A DNA stretch of 64,000 nt from Phylloscopus collybita (taxonomy: Eukaryota; Chordata; Aves; Passeriformes; Phylloscopidae): contig JAJNNQ010000003.1 in NCBI GenBank assembly GCA_027886175.1, positions 4,751,501-4,815,500 on the forward strand, given 5' to 3'. Below are positions 1 to 13,720 of the stretch, piece after piece (the first letter of the stretch is position 1; the number at the start of each line of letters is the position of its first letter). The position numbers and the translations under genes were made by a program. The notes beneath the pieces were generated by a model, which saw nothing but the letters and a program-made list of their open reading frames with translations, did no database searches and had not been told where the DNA came from.

Positions 1-3000
1 TCAGGTTCCAGGGGTAAAAATGCTGGTGGGAGGCCAGGAGCTGACTGGAAGAACCTGGCTGGGAATGGGGCAGAGGGAGCATCCCTGAGCAGGTTGGCAG
101 AGCCAGGAGCACAGCAGAAGTCATCAGTAGGGCTTTATTTAATGCTGGCTGGGTAGTATGGTTTAGTTTCAGTCTCACCCACAAACTGCTAAGCATTTCC
201 TGATTTAGGAAGGTCAATATGAAAAAACTTGCAGTGTAAAGCTGTAGTTTTTAATGTGGACAGTCAAACAGATCCCGTGAAGTGATAATTAGTGTTACTG
301 GCCAGGGCAGGCTGTCAATTTTAGTAGGAAATCATTAAATAAACACTGGTGAATAACCAGTGTGCTGGTTCTTCTTCCCTTGGAAGAGACCAGAGCACTA
401 ACAGAGGCAATGTGTTTCATTATCCCCATTTTGCAGCTGAGAAAACAAGACACAGAGGCGAAAACTGGAGGTACTTCGTTTGGGGCTTGTTTCAGTTGAG
501 GCTGGACTAGAAATCTTATTAGTGGTCTGCACATGTTTGGGGGTTTCCCTCTGCAGTTCCTACCTCTGAAAGCCTCTCCTGGAGGAGATTTCCTTGGCAA
601 GAGGGCAATAACTACTTGCCTTCTGCTCAGCATATACTGTATTGTGTTTGTAGGAAGCCTTTGTGCAAGGCTGACTTGTTGTGGGTAGGGGGGCAAGAAC
701 AGTTCCCTTACAAATGCCAGCTAGGTCTTTGTAAACTAATAAAATTGTCAGTCGGCAGTACAGCACACACCTGATTTAGTAAGGTTATAGTTCTTTTTTA
801 GAAAGGATAAAGCTATCCTGGCTAACTTGTAATTTATATTTCTGGTGAGCGCGTTAAGTCCCATTTCCATAAGAGGAGGAAATACTGCTCGCTTCCCGTG
901 GCTGATTCCATCTACTTCAGTAGCTGATCTTTGGATTTTGATTTCCAGTGTTGTGCCCATCTCTGCTTTGCCTGGCTCCTGCTTTCGCTCACTGGTTCTT
1001 ACTGTTGTTTAATGTTCAGTCCTTGTTGGCCCTGGGACCATATAAAAATACCAGCCCTTTGTGCCCTGTGTTGGGCACTGGGGCACGTCTGATTCACACA
1101 TGGTGTTATCAGCTCACAGATTGATCTGTGGTCAGTTGGCTGGCCAGCTCTTAATAGGCTGGAGGGATTTCCTTTGGATTGTGCAGTGTGAACTCTTTCT
1201 CTCAGTGCTGCGTGGCACCAAGTCAGAGGCTGGCTGAGGAACACACATGTGCTAGCACAGCTATCTCTCCAACCAAAGGTGTAATCTCGGCCCAGAGCGT
1301 GCTTGGATTTGTTTGACAGGACCTGCTTTATACAGGACGACAGTGCTGATTATGTTCCTGTCTTTGCATTCCTTATCAATGGAATCCTTCATTGACTTGT
1401 GATTGTTTTATCTGAAAGCTGTGTCTTACTAATGGGAGGTAATTGCACTGGGCAACCTGCTTCCCTCCCAGCTGCTGGGGCTGGGTTAACACAGTCTCTC
1501 TGCTCCATCCCTCTGCATCACTGTGTCCTGTTGTTGGCAGCAGGTCAGGCATTTCTTGAAAGGCTCGAATCAAAACTTAATTGAAAGATTTTGGGGCTTG
1601 TGAACTTGCCCACTGGGGTAAGTCAACAAGTACATTTTGTGGCTCTTCCAAATACCAAATGGAAGAATTTGTTAATTTCTTTTCCCCTGCATAATTAGCC
1701 CTATTTTCACTTCTGTTTTGCAGTGGGGTTATACCACTATTAAAGTTCAGTCCTTCTTAGTTTGTTTTATAGTGCAGCTCGTTTTCTGTTTTCTTGCAAG
1801 TCATGGTTATTTTTCTTTGTCTGACTTGTCTTGACTTTAGCCTTGGTTTCACTTACCAAATTCCTGTACTACTTTCACTGTACTCCTAGCTTCCCTCTTT
1901 TACCCTTTTTTATGCTGCATTACATTTTTGTCTTTTTACCACAGTATCAGGATAGGATTTTAGTTGAAGTTTCCCTCTTTCTCAAACAAGGGAATCATAA
2001 TTTTTCAAGTTGTCTTTTCTGGAAAAAAAAAAAAGCTTACAACTGTGGATAAATTTTTTCAAGTCTGTTTTCCCCTCAGTTCTCATCAGTTTTGGGAAAT
2101 TAGCGTTTGTTGTTCTAAACCTAAAGTGGATGTACTGACTCCAATTAATCTCCCTCTAATAACATTTGATTGCTGTGGCGACTCACAAGTTCTCATGGGA
2201 TGATTCTGACTGGCTCTGTGAAGATGAAACTTGCAGCTGTTGGATAGTGAGTGCACGAAAGTCACAAGGACAATAAAACACTGAGGTTTTTTCACACATC
2301 TTCTATAGGTTGAGTGTGTATGGTGCAGGAAGTTTTGTTTGCTCTTGAGCTATGTTTGAATTCCCTTTGTGGTGTAAATCAAATAATTCTCTAAGTAGGT
2401 TATTGTCAGTGGGGGAAGGAAATGGTTTCACAAGTGTTTGCTGTACAGAACTTGGCGGAGTAGTTCAAGTAGTTAAACATAATGATATTAAAATAGGAGC
2501 TGCTGAGATCCAACTCCATCTCAGTAGATAAAATACTACTGATGCACATCAGAGTGTGAGTTCGTGGCCTGATGACACAGCCCTGACTTGGTGCTGCTAC
2601 TGAAAGGTCAGTCCTGCTTCCCACTCCCTTTATTCTTGTTTTGGCTCAGTGAGTCAAACTCCCTGGGCTGCTCTGGAAGTCAACCTTGAATATCTGTCTC
2701 TGCTTGCTGCTGGCTGAGGACCATCCTGGCACAGGCAGTGAGGGTCCAGTGAGGCTGCTGCTGTACCTGTGAGGGGCACAGTGTGTCCTGGGGCTCCTCC
2801 TGTGCCTGCTGCCCCAGTGTGCTCCCCAGCAGGCAGGGATGTTCCTGCTGGGGTGATCTATCGAGAGGAACCGTCCTTGTTAAATGGACAAAGTGTATTG
2901 TGCTTTGCCTTTAGTCTTTTTGTACTTGTGCTGTTTGAAATCAGTGTCAGTGGTGGTTCTCCCTGAGCACCACCTCCAACACTAAAGGAGAAGGGTTAAG

Positions 3001-4035
3001 AGAAGGTAAGTGCAGAAGTGTTACAGATGCAGCCTCCTCAGTGCTCTGCTGTGTGTGTGTGGGGCAGCTTTCTCTGAGTTGTGTAGTACTCCTTAGCAGG
3101 TGATGTGCCAGTTAAAAGAACCAGCTCAGCTACCTGGTTTTCATTTAAATTGCATGTTCTCCTCCAGTGTTCATTTTAGCTACCTGTCCCAATAACTAAA
3201 TTTCCCTCCTTTGAAGCTGTCTGCTCTTGTTTCCCATGTTTGAAGAGATGGGCTTGCACATCTCCCTGTATGAAAGAAAGGGCATCAAGAAAGATCTTCC
3301 CTTTCTCCTCTTCAACAGCCTGAGGCAGAGATCTGTCTTTCTTTATATTTACTCACTGCAAAGCAGGTTGCACTGGGTAGCAGCCACCCAGCCTGGCTGT
3401 AGCAGCATGAGCAGCAAGAGCACATGGAACCTGGCTCTGTAAAAAAGGCTCTGCCATGGGCATCTTGGCTTCTCCCAGGGGCAGGGCAGCCCTGGCAGCC
3501 CCCATGACCTCTGTCTCCTGCTTTGTTTGAATTCTGCCTTAACTCCGTGTGGTAAAGATATCTCTTAATTACTCACTGCTAAAAGTTGGTGTTTAATAGC
3601 TACTTAGAGGCAGAACTTGGATGGGAAGAAAGAGTTTATAGACAAAAGTTGGTCATTGCTTGTTAATTAAAGTCTGTCTTTTCTCAGGGATAATTAGTGC
3701 AGCATTGGCAAGAGAGAAACAAAAGTTCAGACAGAACACAGCTGAGCTGTAATCTGCTTATGTTAGAGCCTGAAATAGCAAAGGGTGTGTTTGACTTGAA
3801 GTGCTTGTCCACGGATCTTTTACTCCTGTCCTTATGGGGGAAGGGATAGCAAGCTTTGAAGTGCAGGCACAACTCTAAGGCTGCAAAACCAAGGTATGAA
3901 TGGATACCAGAAAGGTTACAGGTACCTTTAGAGGTAGAGGTGTGTGTTGCATTCCGGGTGGTGGAAAGAACTACTAGATTATTAACATCTTTAATATGCT
4001 GGTTGGAAATCTCAGCCACTGGGACGCATCCAGGG

Positions 4036-4133
4036 AAAAAAAAACCAAAAAAAACACAAAAAAAACCAAAACCAAAAACAAAAACAAAAACAAAAACAAA
4101 AACAAAAAAAAAAAAAAAAAAAAACAACAAACC
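4036..4133 (+). repeat. A-rich CAAAAA microsatellite with A21 run
   Basis: The tract consists of irregular AAAACC and CAAAAA units, then five clean CAAAAA-type units, ending in a 21-A run (4104-4124) and AACAACAAACC. It is simple sequence, probably polymorphic in length. Translations through it give Lys/Thr/Pro-rich or Phe-rich peptides on opposite strands. Those are artefacts of the repeat, not genes. Confidence 0.95.
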
Positions 4134-7100
4134 AAAAAGCGTGCTGAGATACAGAGCAATAATTAATGAGATGTGTTTGGTTTTTCCACCCGAGAATGTA
4201 GCCTCGGGTCATGTTTCCCTCTGTGTGTGTGTGTGGAGGTCTGCCCTTAGAGCAGTGGGCTCAGCTGAGTTCAGCTGGGGTGCGCAGGGTCACCTACACC
4301 GGGGCTGCTGTGCCCTCCCTGCTGCTCCTCACTCACATCCTGGGAGACCAGGCTTTGGCAGCAGCCTTTGTCTGCCCAAGGCTGGCTGAAGGATTTCAGT
4401 GTAGGCATGAGAGAGAGCTGGGATGCCAGACTGCAGATGGGAAGGTCTGTGTAATGCAGAAGGAATTCCAAGCATCTTTTTGGTTAATTCTGTTTTTTAG
4501 AGGACTGTTAATGTGGCTTGATGGGAACTTGCACGTTGAGTGCAGCTTAAGGCTTCTTGAGTTTTTCTAAAAATGGTTTTCTGAAGTCTTCCTTAAAATC
4601 TCTTTAAATTGACAATTATTGTACTTAAGACAACTCAAAAAAGCCGAGTCTTTTTACCTTTATTATTTTCATGAAACTATTGATAATACCTTGGCAAATA
4701 CTCTGACATTTAATCTATTTTACTCCTAATGAGAAAGAGCCCTGAATCCATCTGATTCAGTTAAATGCATGTATTCCCACTCAAGGACTGAATTGTACTG
4801 ACCTTAGTATACTCTACTGAAAATGCCTTATTTTTTATAACAATTGCTTTGATTTTATAAGGAAAGATTAATTTCCATTGTATTTTCAAATGCTACAACA
4901 TTTCTCAGCAGAATGTGCTGGTGCTATTTCCAGGACACCTGGAAGGATTTGGGATGCTAGGTGTTATTACTACAGTGTGATAGTGACATATAATTAAACA
5001 ACTAAAGCCAGCTTACCAGAAACTTCAAAAATGTTCATTGTATTTGGTGCTTAGTGTCTATGAAACTGAATTTGGAATAATGTCTGAGGGGACTTTATAT
5101 CCTCTGAAATGCTTCATTACCTTTTTTGTTTCCCTCACCTTCCTACAAGATGCTTGTTTTCTGTAGTGGTTGTTCAGGTTAGAACAAAAGTGGGAATCTG
5201 ACAAGCATGTAGGTGGCCTTCTCTCTGATGCCTATCAGCAGAGCTTCATTGTTTTCAAGACATTTATCCCTAAAACACTTAAGTTTTGAAGCTGTAAAAA
5301 TTGTCAGTGATCTGATCAGCTTCGATGGCTGATGGCTCATGTTTAGACTGTACATTTATGACTGAGAATGTCAGTGTTGGAGTGTATTTGAGTGGCAAAG
5401 AAATGCAGTAAGGGGGATGAGGGTTTCTGAAAGACATTATCCCCTGATGAATTACTACCTGTCCAATTTCTCAAGAGGCTTAATGACTTTGCAGATTGAG
5501 ATGCTGCTGTGAGAGTAAGTGCTGAGTATACAGGAGAGGATACAATTTCTATGGATACTGAAGAGAATCTCAAAAAGCCTCCTTTTTTTATATAACGTCT
5601 TCAAATGAATTGTGCTGCATGAAATTGTCTTGAAGGAGGCTTTGAATCTTGTGAATTCAGTTCAAGTTTGTCACTTAACTCCAACAGACTAAAAAGCTTT
5701 CAGTGAAATTCACTAGAAAGACTTAAACCATTTTGTTACTTTCTTGACTTTTTCTCTTTAGTTTTATTCAGAAGTGGTGTTTAGTTGGATTGTTCAGATT
5801 AAATTAGCAAGTGGTATGGTTTTTTAATAGGTTTCTAGTGTGTTGTACACTTGAACTGGAGATATATAATTAGACATTTCATTTTGCTTCCATTCTACAT
5901 CTTTTAGCTAATTAGTTATTTGGGTTGCTTTATTTTGCCTTACGTTGTTTTCATTTGATTAAGTACACTTCTCTAAGGGTACAGAATTAAGAACCTACTA
6001 ATTGCACAACAATTTTGGCACGTGTAGATTGCCTCAGTGTCACCTAAGGACAAAGATTTCTCTGCTTACATTGTTGGCTCTATTCTCTTTGTGCCCTGTG
6101 GGCAGATGTGTCAGAGCAGACTCTGTGCTCTCCAAAATCTCTTCCTCGCTCCTGCAGTCTAGTCAGAGCTTGTTGGCAGTGTCTAATGTACCTACTCGCC
6201 CTTGGAAATGTCTTGATTTCAGCTTTTAAATGTTCAGACCCACTAGTTTGGTGAAGTTTGGTGGGTTTGGAGGTGGAATGGAAGGGTGATCTCAGAGCAG
6301 AGACCCAAAGGTATTGTGAATCCTACACTCTGAGTTAAGCCTAGAGAAACCAACAAGCTTCAGCTGGGATCTGTCATGAGGTGGATGGGTAGCTGTGATG
6401 CTCTCTGCTGGCTCAGAGTAAATTTTGATTGTGGGCATTGCTGGGAGTATAAAATATTTGAGCACAATATTTCTAGAAGCAAGTTTCCCCCCAGGCACTG
6501 AGTGTTCCGGAATAAACATGACTTTATTATAAAAGTGCTTGCTCTGTGCTTGTGAGCAGATCAAGATGTCCTTTTTTTGCATTTCACTTTGAACATCAGT
6601 TATTGATGTGAGGCACCGAGTAGGCTCTAACCTGTGCCAGCTAACAAGGGGAAGCCAATAGAAATGAGAAATACTACAATTAAACTTTTGTTGCTGCAGT
6701 GCTGACTGAAGCCTGAGTGTGTCCAAGCATGTGGTGTTCAGACAAGATACATATTTCTCTCTGTGGAACTGCTCTTCAAAGGGAATTCTTGCTCTTATGA
6801 AAACTGTGGCCATAGTAGAGTAAATATCTTTAGGTGTGCTCTGCCATGAGAAGAGGTGCAGGTGGTATCTGGTCTGAGACTCATGATTTCTCTATCCCAC
6901 GTACCTTTTTAAAACTTTAACTGTTTGTTTTTATTTGGTCTCAGTTAATCAAACTCCATGAGTATATTACCCCTGTGTCAAGGTTGGTGTCCCAAGTACT
7001 TAGTGGGCAGTGTTGCTGGATGTTGTGGTGGTCATTGGGTGTGGAGTTGAACGCTGCCCTAAGACAGAGTCAGGAGAATCAGTACCTCCATGTCCATGTG

Positions 7101-10100
7101 CTGACACAAGGGCCAGTGCTCAGGGACCTTCCCTTGGAATGGATCCCCTGTACCATGAACTTGTCAGATGTTGCAAGTGTAATTAATTGGAATGAGAATA
7201 TCCTTTGGCTAAGGCTGTACTAGAACATTCCAAGAAGTGCCATCATTTTTGGCGTACTAAAAATGGTATCTGGTTTTATTTTGAGGTCTTCTGCAGGAGC
7301 ATTAGCCCCTTGTTGTCTCCAGTAAAACCACAGTGATTTGGTGTTCTTGTAAAGAAAAGATCCTTAAATAGAAACTAGTGAAGATGTAAAGCCTAAGCAT
7401 TTTTTATTACTGAGGCTAGATTTGAATGCCTATTAAAAGAATAAGTGGCACTTAAAAATCTTCAGAGAAATGTATTTTAAAAAGGTCCAAATGTCATGGC
7501 TGTGGTTTTGTGCTGTTAGAATTAGTGCTTTTATTTCTTGAAATGCTTTATTTTTTTTTCCCCTGTGGAAGAGATGCCCTCATTCCAGAGATGGCAGCCT
7601 TGGCTCTACCTCAACTGCTTCTTTGCATTTAGCTTTGGATGTTGCCTGTTCTCCTCATAGGAAGAGACAGAAAGCTACTGAAGTGTCAGAGTGCCTTAAA
7701 GAGATTGAATCCTGACTTTAATGGGCGTGATTTGAAGATGTGTCTGCCTTTGGTTAAGAAATGTAAGCTTCTGACAACTGCGAAAAAGCGTGAATTGTCG
7801 ACTTTGATATTGTTCCATGGTGCTTGAAGCTGGTCAAGCTGGGAAGAGCTGCTCAGCAGGTGATGGTGTGGCTATCCCCAGTTGTGTAATTTAGGTGACT
7901 TCACTAAAAGTTTGAGATTTCTGTACAGTTGCTGTTGCCTGCAGAAGTCCAATTAACAGTGTATTTGTTGGGCCCCTAGCTGGCCTCATGGAGACCCCAG
8001 TTTAGGGGTGGGATGGGCCCAGGGGCTGCTTGAAAAGCTGTCAAACTTTCTTTTACAGCAACCTGTCCATTGCCATAACTTCTGGCCCATTCCAGCGGGT
8101 GAACTGGCTCAGTAACAGGACAGCTGGTGGAGCTCCCCAGCATGAACTGGATCCATGCTGCTCCTCCCTGCTCCCCTTGTGCCTGGGCTGCTGGCAGCCG
8201 CCTGCCACTTCACTGGGACCTGGCTCTGGAAGTGGGACAGGATGTTTGCTTTTGTGGAGTGCAGTTGTTGAGGAAATTAAACGAAGGGATCTCTGAAAGG
8301 GCAAGCCACCTACATCAGATTAGGCCATTAAGATGAGGGTTGTGGGCATACTTTAAAGCACCTTATCAGGAGACCTTGGGGAGGATGTGCTCCTGATAGC
8401 CGGCGGTGCTTGGAAAAGCTGCCTTGCATCACGTCTCGCTGGACCGTGGAGGTGGCTGGGGTTGAGCACACAGAAAAGGGAAATGGTCAAGAAATCTGAA
8501 GGAGCTGGTTTATCCAAAGCTGTGAGGCTGGAATGCTGGGGGCATGTGCAGGGGGAGGCCTTTCCTGGCCACCCCAAGGCATTGCACATGCTCTCGCATG
8601 CCGGCAGCTGGCCTGTGCAGTGACAGATTGGGAGGAATGCACAACATCTTAAGTGTCATAAAGCTGGATATCCTTTGCTCAGGGTATTTCCTGTCCTCAA
8701 GAATTTTTCAACAATATTATTGGGAGAAAATCCACGAAATGGAAGTGGGGGAGGGAAACTTGTATGTTGCAGAATATGAGCTCCTAGTTTCCCCACCTTA
8801 AGTGAAGAGATAAGCTTTGGAGAACAGAAAAATACACATCTGTTATGTAGCAGCAAACCACCAGCATGTCCAGTTGCACATCAAATATTCAGTGATTTGT
8901 ATTTATTGCTGTCAACAATGTACAGCAATTAACCACTAGATTCTTATAAAAATGAGACTTTGGAACACTGTTGATTAAAGTGGTATTTGATTCCAGAGAG
9001 GGCTGAGCCTTGGGACAAGGGATAGCCAGAGCAAATCTCTCCCGACTGACTTCCACCAGGCTCTGTTGCATATTTTGCCTTTGCGTTTGCTAATGAATAA
9101 AAGCCTAAATCATAAAGCAGGATTTAATTGGCAATTTGTGATCTGGTTAATCCCACAGTGAAAGTAAAGTGTGCTTAGCACTGCTGCCACTGCTCCCCCA
9201 TTGACAGCGGGGCCGCCGCCGCCAGAGCAGCAGAGAAGTGCTTGTAGCTTCCTGCTAGGAAAATACCTTTGTGAGGCTGTTTGTATATGCTTCCTTCTGT
9301 AAACTTCAGATAGAATTCACTCGATCCCATGAATGTGGCTGCGTGTTCTGGGGTAGCTGTTGTGAACAAAGACCTTCGGCTATTAAGTACAATGAGAATT
9401 TATTGTTTACCATCTATTTTCCTGTTTGTGTGTGTGTTTCTAGCAACAAGTATTTTCATAAAGGATTCATTTTCCTGTAAGTTTCTCAAACTTAGCAACA
9501 TGTGTTTGGCAATTCAGTAAAATCTGTGGGAGGAAGGCAGTGTAATGAAGAGGTGAGGCCTTAGTGAAGTACCTTGTTCCTATCTTCGCCCTGCTAATAA
9601 AACGAGAAAAGAATTTGGTAGGTGTGTGGCATTCTTAAGGTTTATAGCTGGAATTTGTTTTTTGAAACATGGGGATTATGGTGTGTGTTAAATTTAACCC
9701 ACCTTCCTTGCACCCCCAGCACCCAGGAGAAGGTTTAGTAAAAGAACACTGAACTTAGCACGCTGAGGTTGCACTTTTTGAGGCCGGAGTAACGTGTTAT
9801 AACAGAAATCCGAGTTGATGAGAACATTTTAGATGCAAAAATGATCTGGAATCTTTGGTATGTGCCAGTGGCAGGAGCTGCGCTCCCCGGAACGAGTGTA
9901 AGGCTCTGGCATGCAGGCGTGCTGGGAGTCAGGGCTCAAGGACACACTGCCAGCCCTCACAGGATTTGGTAGCAGGTTAAATCCAGGAAAAAGGAGAGGG
10001 AGAATTAGAGATTTTTTTTCTCTTGACCATTTTAGTAGGTCTTTGAACTTGCTTATTTCTGAACACTGCTTAAAGCATTCCAAGGGTTTTAGGATAAATG

Positions 10101-10130
10101 AAGGTATTTATACCCATTGTGTAGATGAAC

Positions 10131-10157
10131 GTGTATATATGTGTGTATATGTATACA
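10131..10157. repeat. TA/TG dinucleotide microsatellite (imperfect)
   Basis: A short run of alternating GTGTATATATGTGTGTATAT and related dinucleotides. It is a low-copy simple repeat with no other meaning visible. Confidence 0.7.
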
Positions 10158-13100
10158 CCTCATGACTTGTGAGGTGATAGCAAACCCCTGTGATTAGATA
10201 TGGGAAGAGTAGGACCCTGAATGAAACCTACAGGAGATAAAATTGTTGCAAAAGTAGTTACCAGATTTATTGTATTGATGAAGAGTTGCCTGACACTGTT
10301 GTACTGAACAGAACCCACCTTGTTTTGGTTTTGAGGCCACTAACATGTCCTGAGATACTGCAGTTTGGAACCAGCAGTGAATTCTGTACACCTGTTCTGC
10401 ATGTTCATATCTTCTTCCCACTGATTAGGTTTCTTGAATTCATGAACTCATTTTTTAAAAAAAACTTTGTGACCTCTACCTTGTGTTTGACTATGTGCTA
10501 TACTGATTTTAACATAAGCACCTAAAATAAAGACTTTATCCTTTGTCTGGTATAGCTATTTATATTTGAGATGGGGAGCTCGCTTGCTGTAGTTCTATAT
10601 TACCAGTTTGTCAGTGACTGAGTAACTTGATGACAAATGTAGATCCCTGTTACAGTCTCAGTTACAGGCCTGACAGCTGGTGTATGATGTTTTACTGCAC
10701 TACATTTCTTTTCCTATACTGATTCTTCCTAGAGGGAATGGTGACTTCTGAGAATGAATTTCCAGTTTGTTAGCTGGTCTAAAAATCCTAAGTGTCTGTG
10801 ATGTTAGATACCTCCAAATTTCTGCATCTTTTAAAAACAGCTTTCTGTTACTCTTCAGGAATTCTTAATCCTTTTAAAACCTCAATGATGCTTCAGTATT
10901 AATGCTGCAAGCAGAATGCAGTCAGGGATTGTAGAACTGCTTTTTGTTTGTTATTAGCCTAAGTACTCTGTCTACAGGTAGGAGGCTCAACCCACTACTG
11001 TTTGTCATAAGTAGTAAATTATTAATAACAGAGTGACTTTCCTTAATTTGATCAATTCAAGAAGTCTTCAAAAAAACCTTAAAGACTAATGTACCTTGAC
11101 ATGTTCTTAATAATAAACGTGTTTAATCTGCTCAGTTTAGATGAATATGGATAGCTCATCTGTTAGTTCAGACCAAGTACTCTTTTGAGATTTCTGTACC
11201 ACTAATGTGTATCCATGAGAAGGGGGAGAATCAGAGCATCTCTTCAGCTTCAGATGTAAAGAAAAACATTGTAACAAGTTGAGGTTCTGATGGAAATAAG
11301 GATAAATCTTGTTCTGCTCTTCCTTGAACAGAGAGGATGCTGAGGGTAGAGTAGCTGGTAGTTGTGCTGAATTTCATAACTAACTTCTGAGTATTTAAAA
11401 CTGTGGTGGGCAATGATGATGACTTTCTGCAGAGCTGTAGTGCTGACTTAGATGTGTTGTGCTCCAACAGGCTCTGTGAGCTGTAGGGTATCTTTGGCAC
11501 CTGTGGGATGGTGAGGGGCAATCTGTGATTTGGATTATTCATAGCAGGGCTTGGTGCAGCAACGCCTGGGAAAGCACAGAGCAAGATTAGAGAAAAACTT
11601 ACGGTTGAAATTTCATCTGGGGTGATGGAAGAAAAATAGTCCAAATTCATTAAGGATGAGGGAATTCCCTTAGTGAGCACTGGGAGGAGGATGAGGTGCT
11701 GGACAGGTGTTTGGTATTGTGGGGTTTCTCTGCAGCATGCATTACTACTCATGTTCTCATCAGCAGGTCAAGCCTCCCCTGAACACCCTGGCTGTTTCTC
11801 TGTACCAACCTGGAGTTATGATTAGGGACTAGAGAGAGAAATGGGAGGAGGAATGTGTTCACATGAGAGAGAGTGGGAGTGCGTTTTTGTTTTTTTTTTC
11901 TGCACGGGTCTATTACTTTTGGGAGTCTTTATATATATATAAATTGTTGCATGGACATGTCATCTTCCTCCCCTGCCCCAAGAGTAATATGCCGTGGTGT
12001 AGGTAGAGAATAATATCAGTTTAACTTATTTTTTAAACCAGATATTAACATGTCAAATGATGGCAAAGTGTCCTCCCCTTAGAAACTGGGGAACAAATGC
12101 AATCTGCTTGAATCTCTGGGACCTGTGAAGCCTTTAGCTGGGAGAACAGCTGGTGTTAATGGGTAGGTGTTTGTCACTGATTAACTGTGTACTGCATTGT
12201 TAAAATGGGTATCTGTGTGGGCTTTGTGCTGCCAAAATGTGACTGAACTGGGTTAGAATGTAAATATTAAATAATTGAGATTGTGCCGTACTTTCGGTGA
12301 TAACACCTGGGTGTTCCAGCTTATTCACACAAACTGAGTGTGCCTCCATAGAGCTCCCCTGGGAGTAAAATCTGGCCAGGTCATGTGTCAGTTGTATCAT
12401 TCAGGTAAAGTTGAGCACAACTAAATTTGACTGGGAAAGCTTTTTTCTTGCTCAAGTCCTGTGCTAATGTGGTCAGAACCCTGCAGGCAAACTCCTGCAT
12501 TTGCTGATATTCTGATGTTTCTGCCTCCATTGTCAAAGAAAAGCTGCTGTCAAGCCACATTGAATTTTTCAAATTTATTTATATACGTATATACTATATT
12601 TGTATATTTGACCTTGACTCAGTGTAACATTCTTTGCTCCATCAGGATTTCTATGAATTTTTCTTGCAGTAGGCAAAGCGAGATGCATGTCCAGGAAAAG
12701 CTGAAGGCTGTCAGGGCATGTGCTGGTAAAATGCTTTATATTTATGAAGGATATTGTAGAAAAAAACCTGCAGAGAATTAGCCTTTCTTGTAGTTTCAGT
12801 CTTTTTATCACTTGGCTTTCTTCCACTTGAGTTATGAGATAGGTTTTCTTATATTTGAAGTACTTGTATATTTTGTTCTCACCTGTTCATTGAAATTCTG
12901 TGGGTGAACTGTATATTTTTACCTCTTCCCCAACCTCCAAAACTGCTTACTGTTAGGTAATTTTCCCCTCTTCCATATGCTAACCAAGCCCATTTCTTCA
13001 AATTTAAGTTTACATATTTTAGGATGCAAGGCTAATTTTTTCTCGGTGCCTTTAAGTTTTGAATCCTAGCTAGAATTATAAATAAAAAAAATTATCAGAT

Positions 13101-13520
13101 AGCACAGTAGGGTTGCTTTTTTTTTTTAATTTCTTCCCAGAAAGCTGAAATCCTGTGAATGGTGATTACTAAAGATTATCACAGTCAAAAGGATTTTGTG
13201 TAACAAGACTCAAAGATGAGTTCTGCTTTGTTAATGATGAGTTTATTGCTGCTAGTCTGCTCTGAGCTTATACAATGGATCTCTACCCCATGTTGTTAAG
13301 AGGCAAACAGGTTGGTTGTGCCAGCCTGGGGAACAGATGAAGTTGGAATAGTGTGGTGTGTCCATGGGACTGGGGATGCTGTTACTGGGGAGGCAGTGAG
13401 GGGGAAGGATGAACTCTGGTATCTCACAGAGCAGTAATGAAAGTGCATCTGTCTTAGTAAGTCACAATCTTTTTTTTTTGCCTCATGACAAAACCCCACT
13501 GATGCTTAGTAAGACCAACT

Positions 13521-13720
13521 TCTACAGAGAACAACTTGGAACAGGCTGCCCAGGGACCTGGTGGAGTCACCAGCCCTGCAGGTACTGAAAAAATGTGTAA
13601 ATGTGGCATGTAAGGACATGGTTTAGTGGTAAAAATGGCACTGCTTGGTTAACAGTTCAACCCAATGGTATTAAATTAATGGTTCAGGTCTTTTCCAACC
13701 TGAACAATTCTGATTCTTCT
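13521..13720 (+). mobile_element. CR1 LINE 3' end, sense orientation, 5'-truncated
   Basis: This is the 3' terminus of a chicken-repeat-1 non-LTR retrotransposon. The frame starting at 13537 encodes the conserved end of CR1 ORF2 (begins WNRLPRDLVESPALQVLKK, ends DMV) and closes with TAG at 13624-13626, so this small C-terminal piece is still open. A short 3' UTR follows with the typical TCTTTTCCAACCT and a terminal ATTCTGATTCT repeat near 13705-13716. Only about 200 bp remain, so it cannot move by itself. It is the only CR1 copy in the window in the same orientation as FNDC3B. Family recognition is strong; the exact 5' edge is uncertain. Confidence 0.9.

Noticed and set aside
3684..4389. Phe-rich and Lys/Thr-rich open frames around 4.0-4.1 kb.
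   Set aside because: They are translations of the CAAAAA/poly-A simple repeat, not genes.
6292..6813. 173-codon minus-strand open frame as a possible gene.
   Set aside because: No recognisable domain, no conserved motif, and no promoter, splice or polyadenylation context. The length is possible by chance in 64 kb read in six frames.
9181..9240. GCC-triplet, CpG-containing patch considered as a CpG-island promoter or first exon.
   Set aside because: The GC-rich part is only about 50 bp long and no wider CpG enrichment or donor site supports a first exon.
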